Below are positions 9,093 through 13,976 of a stretch of DNA of 13,976 nucleotides, one piece after another. Position 1 is the first letter of the stretch. Each line of letters opens with the position of its first letter. The stretch is from Capniomyces stellatus (taxonomy: Eukaryota > Kickxellomycota > Harpellomycetes > Harpellales > Legeriomycetaceae): contig LUVW01000034.1 of the NCBI GenBank assembly GCA_001661515.1, positions 158,689-172,664 of the forward strand, written 5' to 3'. A program made the position numbers and the translations under genes. The notes under the pieces are model-generated. The model had not been told where the DNA came from and did not search any database. It worked only from the letters and a program-made list of their open reading frames with translations.

Positions 9093-9119
9093 AATGTTAT
9101 GTTCGAATTACATAATATT
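9093..9119. repeat. Hairpin with TTCGAATTA loop
   Basis: AATGTTATG and CATAATATT form a 9-bp stem with one G-T pair and a 9-nt loop. The TTCGAAT recalls a tRNA T-loop, but no A box, acceptor stem or anticodon arm is present. Confidence 0.55.
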
Positions 9120-9511
9120 GACAATCTTGAATGTCTAAATAGTGCGTGATACAAAGTTAGCTTAGCGTTGGTGAGTTCATGTGAGACAAAGGGGGGGGAT
9201 GTTTGAAATAATTTTTTTTGAAAAATCATTCCCTAAACAAAAACAAGACCCATATTTTAAAATGACAATACACAGTATGAGACAAATAGTGTGAGAAAGT
9301 TGCAAAATGGGGTTATCCACAGTACGATTTACTTGTTTGCGCTTTGAATATAGCCTACAAATAGCAAAAAAAAAGTGCGAGTTTGATATTCAGTTTACAG
9401 CGCAGAAGTGTAAAGTACACATGGCTTTGTGTGAGACTGGCATCTATACCTGCGTTTGGTTTCTTTAGCTTCAACATTATCCTAGACGATGTAGTGTGTT
9501 TTTGTAGTGGA

Positions 9512-9553
9512 GGGGGGGGGGGGGGGGAAAAAAAAAAAAAAAAAAAAAAAAAN

Positions 9554-9585
<32 letters not shown>
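9512..9585. other. Homopolymer block G16-A25-N-G32, probable assembly junction
   Basis: Sixteen G (9512-9527), twenty-five A (9528-9552), one N (9553) and thirty-two G (9554-9585). The single N marks an unresolved base or collapsed gap. Open frames crossing it encode only Pro/Phe or Gly/Lys runs and are meaningless. The distance across this point should not be trusted. Confidence 0.85.
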
Positions 9586-9586
<1 letters not shown>

Positions 9587-10118
9587 AGAAAAAAAAAGAA
9601 TGATGTTGTACAGCTCAAACATATTGCGGACATCAGGACTAAGCAAAGGGGTTGCAAATTAGGTAAATCAGCAAAGTGGAAATGAAAGGTTAATGGATCT
9701 ATTAGTATCCTCGAAGTGGTAAAATTCAGTTGGTCAGTGTTCGCACGCAGAAAAAATTATGCATAAATGTATTAAACAGCTTGAAATGGAGGATTGGTTT
9801 TGCCAAATGGGTGAGAAAATAAGGTGTAATAAAATATGTCTTGTGCTTATGTGCATTAAGTTCTGGGAAAATAATAACAAAAAAAAAATAGAAATAAAAA
9901 TAAACTAGATAAAAAAAAGACTAATAAAAACGTGGTTTTTGGATATGGCAAAATGGCAGTGACGGATGAGTAATAAAAAAAAAGGACAAAAATGAAATCA
10001 TATTTATTCCATTAGTGAAAAAAGAAAAGAAAAGATTATGGAAAACAAAAGAAAAATGCTTATGCAATATGATTCAAGAGGTGAAAATGTCGCATTGAAC
10101 CAAACTTTAAAAAAAAGG

Positions 10119-10126
10119 TATATAAG
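10119..10126 (+). promoter_or_regulatory. Possible TATA box (TATATAAG) upstream of HPPD
   Basis: TATATAAG lies 170 bp before the HPPD start codon. The distance is long, so it would imply a 5' UTR of about 130-140 nt. No better match lies closer. Confidence 0.3.
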
Positions 10127-10296
10127 GAGCAATGGCATCCTTGTTGACGAAAACCAACTTTTTCAAATAAAAAAACAAAATAACTTTAAAGAAGGTTCAG
10201 TGACTAAACTAAAAAAGATATAGTTGAGCAAACACAAAAAAATATCAGACAAAGCAATTATCAAGCAAAGAAGAAGAAAAATAAGTAAAAGTGGAC

Positions 10297-11448
10297 ATGC
10301 CAACTAGCCAAGAATTAAAAGATTTGAATATAATAAAGTATGAAGCCTTTGATCACATAAAGCTATGGGTCGGAAATGCAAAACAGGCAGCACATTTCTA
10401 CTGTACAACACTGGGATTTGAGCCGCTAGTGTACAAAGGGCTAGAGAATGGATCGCGAGAGATAGTTTCGCATGTGGTGAGCAATAAAAATGCAGTTTTC
10501 TGTTTTGAGTCGGCAATTAAGCCAGGGAATGAGGAGATTGGTGAGTTTTTGCAGCGACATGGAGACGGAGTTAGGGACATTAGCTTTGCGGTTGACGATG
10601 CGGCAAGATGCTATGAAATAGCGGTGAGCCGTGGAGCCACACCGATAAAGGAGCCATATACAGTGAAGGACAAGGATGGCAGTGTGGTGATGGCAACGAT
10701 AAACCTGTACGATGGAACGCACCACACGTTTATTGAGCGTAAAAACTACAGAGGCAAGTTTTTGCCAGGGTATATGGACAGTAAGCCAGAGCCATTGAAC
10801 AGGATTTTGCCAAAAGTCAGCGTGAATTTTGTGGATCACTGCGTGTCTAACCAGCCAGACAACAAGATGGTTGAGGTGTGTGATAAGTATGAGAAGATAT
10901 TGGGGTTCCATAGATTTTGGTCTGTGGACGATAAGGACATCCACACACAGTATAGTAGTTTGCGGTCTATTGTGATGGCAGATGAGGTGGAAAGCATCAA
11001 GTTGCCAATCAATGAGCCGGCGCTGGGGCTGAGAAAGAGCCAAATCGAAGAGTTTGTAGAGTTTTATGGGGGACCGGGGATTCAGCATGTGGCATTGAAC
11101 GTGGATGACGTGGTGGAGACAGTTTCAAACTTGATGGAAAGAGGGTGTCAGTTCCTAACAACACCAAAGTCATACTATGTTGACTTGAAGGAGAGGCTTG
11201 CCAAGTCGCAAGATAATATGAAGATCAAGGTGACCGAAGACATTGATGTTCTTGAAAAGCTGAACATTCTGGTTGACTATGACGAGAACGGCTACTTGTT
11301 GCAGATTTTTACCAAGCCACTGCAAGATAGACCAACACTGTTCCTGGAGTTTATCCAGAGAAAAAACCACAATGGATTTGGAGCTGGAAATTTCAAATCA
11401 CTGTTCGAGTCAATTGAAAGAGAACAAGAACTTAGAGGAAATTTATAG
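10297..11448 (+). CDS. 4-hydroxyphenylpyruvate dioxygenase (HPPD), 383 aa, intronless
   Basis: Fe(II) enzyme that converts 4-hydroxyphenylpyruvate to homogentisate in tyrosine catabolism. It is complete from ATG 10297 to the stop ending at 11448; an upstream in-frame GTG at 10291 is not a start here. Two vicinal-oxygen-chelate domains are visible. The N-terminal one has FDHIKLWVGNAKQAA (about 18-32) and HGDGVRDISFAVDD (about 88-101). The C-terminal one has the three iron ligands: His181 in VDHCVSNQPD, His264 in GIQHVALN and Glu351 in TLFLEFIQR. Other signatures are HRFWSVDD, YSSLRSIV, INEPA, LQIFTKPLQDRPT and the C-terminal FGAGNFKSLFE followed by LRGNL. Length matches the family (about 380-400 aa). 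Unlike its neighbours it has no intron. Cytosolic; no targeting peptide is seen. Confidence 0.98.
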   Translation: MPTSQELKDLNIIKYEAFDHIKLWVGNAKQAAHFYCTTLGFEPLVYKGLENGSREIVSHVVSNKNAVFCFESAIKPGNEEIGEFLQRHGDGVRDISFAVDDAARCYEIAVSRGATPIKEPYTVKDKDGSVVMATINLYDGTHHTFIERKNYRGKFLPGYMDSKPEPLNRILPKVSVNFVDHCVSNQPDNKMVEVCDKYEKILGFHRFWSVDDKDIHTQYSSLRSIVMADEVESIKLPINEPALGLRKSQIEEFVEFYGGPGIQHVALNVDDVVETVSNLMERGCQFLTTPKSYYVDLKERLAKSQDNMKIKVTEDIDVLEKLNILVDYDENGYLLQIFTKPLQDRPTLFLEFIQRKNHNGFGAGNFKSLFESIEREQELRGNL

Positions 11449-11508
11449 TCAAAGGCAAGAGACGCAGAGGGAGAGGGATATGGTTAGTAAGGTGGTATCG
11501 GAGGAAGA

Positions 11509-11536
11509 GGGATAAGGGGGATGAGGGGGATGAGGG
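11509..11536 (+). repeat. G-quadruplex motif, GGGGGATGA-type repeat
   Basis: Four G runs (3, 5, 5 and 3 bases) are separated by 4-nt loops ATAA, ATGA and ATGA, about 60 bp after the HPPD stop on the coding strand. This fits the canonical G4 pattern, so the HPPD 3' UTR could fold into an RNA quadruplex. Confidence 0.75.
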
Positions 11537-11774
11537 AGGAGATATTTTTGGAGTAAAAGGGGAGTTTCGGGTTTACAGTAAAGGGAGATCCATACCCGTT
11601 TACTACCTTTGGTGTATACTTTTCATTTCATCAATTTATTTATTCTATACATCTATTCAACTATTCTAGTAATATAACGCTTTTTTGTTTTTCTCTTTTT
11701 TTTGTTAATGAAATATAACAATCTATTTATTCCTACAACTCCAAGATAATTTCAATAAGACGTATAATAAGCAA

Positions 11775-11780
11775 ATAAAA
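11775..11780 (+). terminator. Candidate polyadenylation signal AATAAA downstream of HPPD
   Basis: AATAAA lies 327 bp after the HPPD stop, in AT-rich DNA. Other A-rich variants occur nearby, so the choice is uncertain. Confidence 0.25.
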
Positions 11781-12047
11781 CAGATAATAAATCAAGACAA
11801 GCTTGCTATTATTCTAGCATCACCATTCAATAATTATATGTTTTCAATTTCACTAAACGAAACAGAGGTGTAAAAAAAGAATAGTGGTAAAAGCAAGAAT
11901 ATAAGGAATGTTATTATAAATAAATTTAGAGTAAAATATATCAATAAATAATAGTTTTAGGGAAGAGAAAAAGTAAAAAAAAAAAAAAACAAAAAGAAAC
12001 AACGATAAGAGAAATGTATTAAAGCGATGTAATGGGTGTAAATAAGT

Positions 12048-13976
12048 CTACCATTGCTTAAAAGAGTTTGAGCTAAAGCTTTGGCCGCCTTGGAGGTGGT
12101 TGGTATCCAAAAAGTCGCACAGGTTTAGAGTAGAGTTCGGATTGGTGTTGTTGAGAGAGTTGTTGAATTGTTGGGAGGAGGCTTGTGAATTTAAAGATAT
12201 GCTGTTGGTGTTGTTAACTTTGGGAATGGTGTTGCTGCTGTTTTGCTGGATATTGAGGCCTTGGAAGTTTTGCTGAGTGGTTTGTTGAGAATTAAGCATT
12301 TGGTTGTTTAATAATGTGGAGTTCATGTACTGGGCCTGTTGTCTTAACTGGAGCAACAGCGCGGCATCAGACTGGTAGTTTGAGTTTAGGTTGAGATTGG
12401 ATAACTTTAGTTGATTCATCTGGTTGATTTGGTTGATTTGGTTGATTTGGTTGATTTGGTTGATTTGGTTGATTTGGTTGATTTGGTTGATTTGGTTCGA
12501 TTGATTCAATTGGTTGATTTGATTCAACTGATTCAACTGATTCAATTGATTCATCTGGTTGATTTGATTGGTTCCACTACCAAGAAACTGTGGGTTATTA
12601 CTGTTGTTTGGTAAGGCAAGACCAGACAAATTTTTTGACACTGACCCCAGCCCCAGTTCTAGCCCCAGTCCCAACCGTAGTCCATCACTACTGCCACCAA
12701 CACCACAATTGACGCTGTTGATATTGTTCCCTAAACCCATTCCCAATCCAGAATTTAATCCAAACCCTCTATTTGAGCCATTGCTGTTTAAAGAGCCAAA
12801 ACTGTTAGAATTTATGGCTGATGAATCCAATCCAATACCAAATCCGATTCCTGAGTTTAGATTGCTCAGGCTGGCCAAGTTGTTGGAATTGTTGGTGTTC
12901 ATTCCAAAGCTATACCCAGACTTCAGTTCGGCACCAAGAGGAGATCCAGACATCGTTGGTCTTGATATTGGGCGATGTGGATTGGTTATAGATATGAAAG
13001 AGTCAATTTGGCTGTTGTTGGTATTATTGCTGTTGTTGGTATTATTGCTGTTGTTGTTATTGTTGTTGGAGATCACGTGGTTAGAATAGTCCAACCCAGA
13101 AAAACTTTGCAAGTTGGGGGATTTGACATGGCCATAGTAACCCAAACTGTTGGATAATACTGAGCTACTGGAATTGGCGGTAAGGGCGTTGGCGGTAGAA
13201 GAATCGGAAAAAGAGCCCCAAGGGCTTGAGTAGCCAGTGTATGTACTGTGATTGGCCACACCAGCATCAATACTTTTATATGGTTTGTATGCTGAAAATG
13301 AGTATTTGAGAACTTGTAGGGTAACATCAATTACAAAATACCCAGAAGGGTCAAAATTGTTTAAAGCAGCAAACGAACAAATGTCAAGCAACTGGCGCTC
13401 GTTTTCTATTGGCAGGACTGGGTAAAGTGCTCGGATTGCATACAATACCAATCTCGCCGATTTGAAACTAGGCTCTTCAGCCAACCCAGCAACCTTATCC
13501 ACAGGGCTGCAACCCGGTTCTTGCTGGTTCTTTGAGCTGTATTCAGATCCAGGTTCAGATTCAGATCCAAGTTTGGATTTGGATACATCTTTAGAATTCA
13601 GGTTGGATTCTGGTTCTGAATTCGGTTTCAGTTTACTTTGGACTTGAGATTGGCGTTCAAGGGCAAAGTATGCTTGTTTTATTGGGTAGTATAACGTGCT
13701 TGGATCAGCAATCGGCGCCAATGAATTTAAACTTTGGTTATTCAATAACAAATTGGCGTTATTGTTGTTGTTGCTGTTGATTCCCGATATGTTTACGTCT
13801 TTATACAATTGCGAGTTCATATTTAAATTCTTCAGTTCGTAGTTCAGACTAGAATTGTTTTCAATGGCATTTGTACTTTGAGTTGGCGTTTTGGTTTTTG
13901 ATTGATTCTCTCTTTCCAATTTCAACTGATTCTCCTTTTCCAATTTCAGTTGATTCTCTTTTTCCAATTTCAACTG
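12048..13976 (-). CDS. Asn/Gln-rich low-complexity protein, N-terminus beyond right edge; function unknown
   Basis: The frame is open from the window edge (codon CAG at 13976-13974) to TAG at 12050-12048: at least 642 residues with no intron. The apparent start at 13973 is a TTG inside the frame, so the true start lies outside. Order: three QLKLEKEN-type repeats; a Ser/Asn-rich stretch; a Ser/Glu/Lys-rich segment; one segment of ordinary composition (about 13270-13500) with RLVLYAIRALYPVLPIEN and FDPSGYFVIDVTLQVLKY; then Asn-rich runs; Gly-Leu/Gly-Phe repeats; a Gln-Ile-Asn array; and a Gln/Asn/Ser tail ending NSFKQW. The composition fits prion-like scaffolds or regulators of transcription or RNA, but I recognise no family. 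The ordinary segment is the part to search. Confidence 0.82.
   Translation of the reverse strand, partial: QLKLEKENQLKLEKENQLKLERENQSKTKTPTQSTNAIENNSSLNYELKNLNMNSQLYKDVNISGINSNNNNNANLLLNNQSLNSLAPIADPSTLYYPIKQAYFALERQSQVQSKLKPNSEPESNLNSKDVSKSKLGSESEPGSEYSSKNQQEPGCSPVDKVAGLAEEPSFKSARLVLYAIRALYPVLPIENERQLLDICSFAALNNFDPSGYFVIDVTLQVLKYSFSAYKPYKSIDAGVANHSTYTGYSSPWGSFSDSSTANALTANSSSSVLSNSLGYYGHVKSPNLQSFSGLDYSNHVISNNNNNNSNNTNNSNNTNNSQIDSFISITNPHRPISRPTMSGSPLGAELKSGYSFGMNTNNSNNLASLSNLNSGIGFGIGLDSSAINSNSFGSLNSNGSNRGFGLNSGLGMGLGNNINSVNCGVGGSSDGLRLGLGLELGLGSVSKNLSGLALPNNSNNPQFLGSGTNQINQMNQLNQLNQLNQINQLNQSNQINQINQINQINQINQINQINQINQMNQLKLSNLNLNSNYQSDAALLLQLRQQAQYMNSTLLNNQMLNSQQTTQQNFQGLNIQQNSSNTIPKVNNTNSISLNSQASSQQFNNSLNNTNPNSTLNLCDFLDTNHLQGGQSFSSNSFKQW
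12415..12572 (-). repeat. 9-bp tandem repeat encoding Ile/Leu-Asn-Gln
   Basis: Eight perfect plus-strand units of GGTTGATTT (12422-12493) are followed by degenerate GATTCAAYT-type units. On the coding strand they give INQ repeats and then LNQ/MNQ variants. The perfect core suggests recent expansion. Confidence 0.9.
13005..13070 (-). repeat. Asn-codon repeat
   Basis: AAC/AAT-rich repeats encode Asn runs broken by Ser and Thr (NNSNNTNNSNNTNNS) in the middle of the Asn/Gln-rich protein. Confidence 0.85.
13905..13976 (-). repeat. 24-bp tandem repeat encoding QLKLEKEN
   Basis: Three copies (13976-13953, 13952-13929, 13928-13905) with few substitutions encode QLKLEKEN, QLKLEKEN and QLKLEREN. The array may continue beyond the window. 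Charged 8-residue repeats like this tend to be helical or coiled-coil. Confidence 0.9.

Larger units (their letters stand above)
7149..10296. other. Long spacer with no convincing gene
   Basis: About 3.1 kb between chorismate mutase and HPPD. It contains the chorismate mutase 3' UTR, several hairpins and inverted repeats, A-rich tracts (notably 9880-10290), one tentative tiny two-exon ORF (-), and an assembly-type homopolymer junction at 9512-9585. I found no tRNA, snRNA U6 or rRNA match by eye. Confidence 0.6.
11449..12047. other. Convergent intergenic region between HPPD (+) and the Asn/Gln-rich gene (-)
   Basis: About 600 bp. It starts purine- and G-rich (to about 11590), then becomes AT-rich. 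It holds both 3' UTRs. No gene is visible. Confidence 0.6.

Noticed and set aside
9093..9119. tRNA gene suggested by a TTCGAAT loop
   Set aside because: No A box, anticodon arm or matching acceptor stem in the flanks.
8993..9229. 78-codon minus-strand ORF
   Set aside because: Composition looks random, there is no upstream promoter signal, and no similarity is recognised.
9355..9685. ORFs on both strands across the homopolymer block
   Set aside because: They consist of Pro/Phe or Gly/Lys runs plus an unknown residue, made by the G16-A25-N-G32 artefact.
10038..10223. 61-codon plus-strand ORF upstream of HPPD
   Set aside because: It lies in very A-rich DNA where Lys/Asn codons arise easily, has no recognisable domain, and overlaps the likely HPPD promoter.
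10441..11370. Minus-strand ORFs of up to 215 codons inside HPPD
   Set aside because: They are shadows of the HPPD coding frame, whose full family signature is on the plus strand.
12411..13157. Plus-strand Leu/Val/Asp and Pro-rich ORFs
   Set aside because: They are antisense readings of the INQ, Gly-Leu and Asn repeats of the minus-strand gene.

Overview
This window is nuclear DNA from an intron-rich, AT-rich eukaryote. The gene content points to a fungus: a yeast-type allosteric chorismate mutase, the 60S ribosome-assembly factor NOP53, a 4-hydroxyphenylpyruvate dioxygenase (HPPD), and an Asn/Gln-rich low-complexity protein. Introns are GT-AG, about 88-226 bp long, and numerous (11 in the NOP53 model, 4 in chorismate mutase). 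This does not look like Saccharomycotina, and an early-diverging fungal lineage is my guess. No bacterial, viral, CRISPR, tRNA or rRNA feature was seen.

Layout. 1-390 (-): two 5' exons of a gene running off the left edge, with a TATA box at 425-431; family uncertain. 391-1632: AT-rich intergenic. 1633-4570 (-): NOP53 in 12 exons, rebuilt here by joining splice sites (440 aa); intron 9 holds a 15-bp satellite and intron 7 a local duplication. 4571-5844: divergent promoter region shared by NOP53 and chorismate mutase, with an 11-bp tandem repeat. 5845-7148 (+): chorismate mutase in 5 exons (257 aa), including a 22-nt micro-exon that carries the allosteric Arg pair. 7149-10296: about 3.1 kb with no convincing gene, some hairpins, one possible tiny two-exon ORF (-), and a poly-G/poly-A/N/poly-G stretch that looks like an assembly junction. 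10297-11448 (+): HPPD, complete and intronless. 11449-12047: convergent intergenic region with a G-quadruplex motif. 12048-13976 (-): 3' part of an Asn/Gln-rich protein, open at the right edge.

How the genes relate. Chorismate mutase commits chorismate to Phe/Tyr synthesis, and HPPD degrades the Tyr transamination product. They lie in the same orientation about 3.1 kb apart, so a loose metabolic neighbourhood is possible, but nothing in the sequence shows co-regulation. NOP53 is housekeeping. I did not find a new biological system. The points most worth a second look are the micro-exons that carry functional motifs, the contrast in intron density between neighbours, the unidentified Asn/Gln-rich protein, and the unresolved 3.1-kb spacer.
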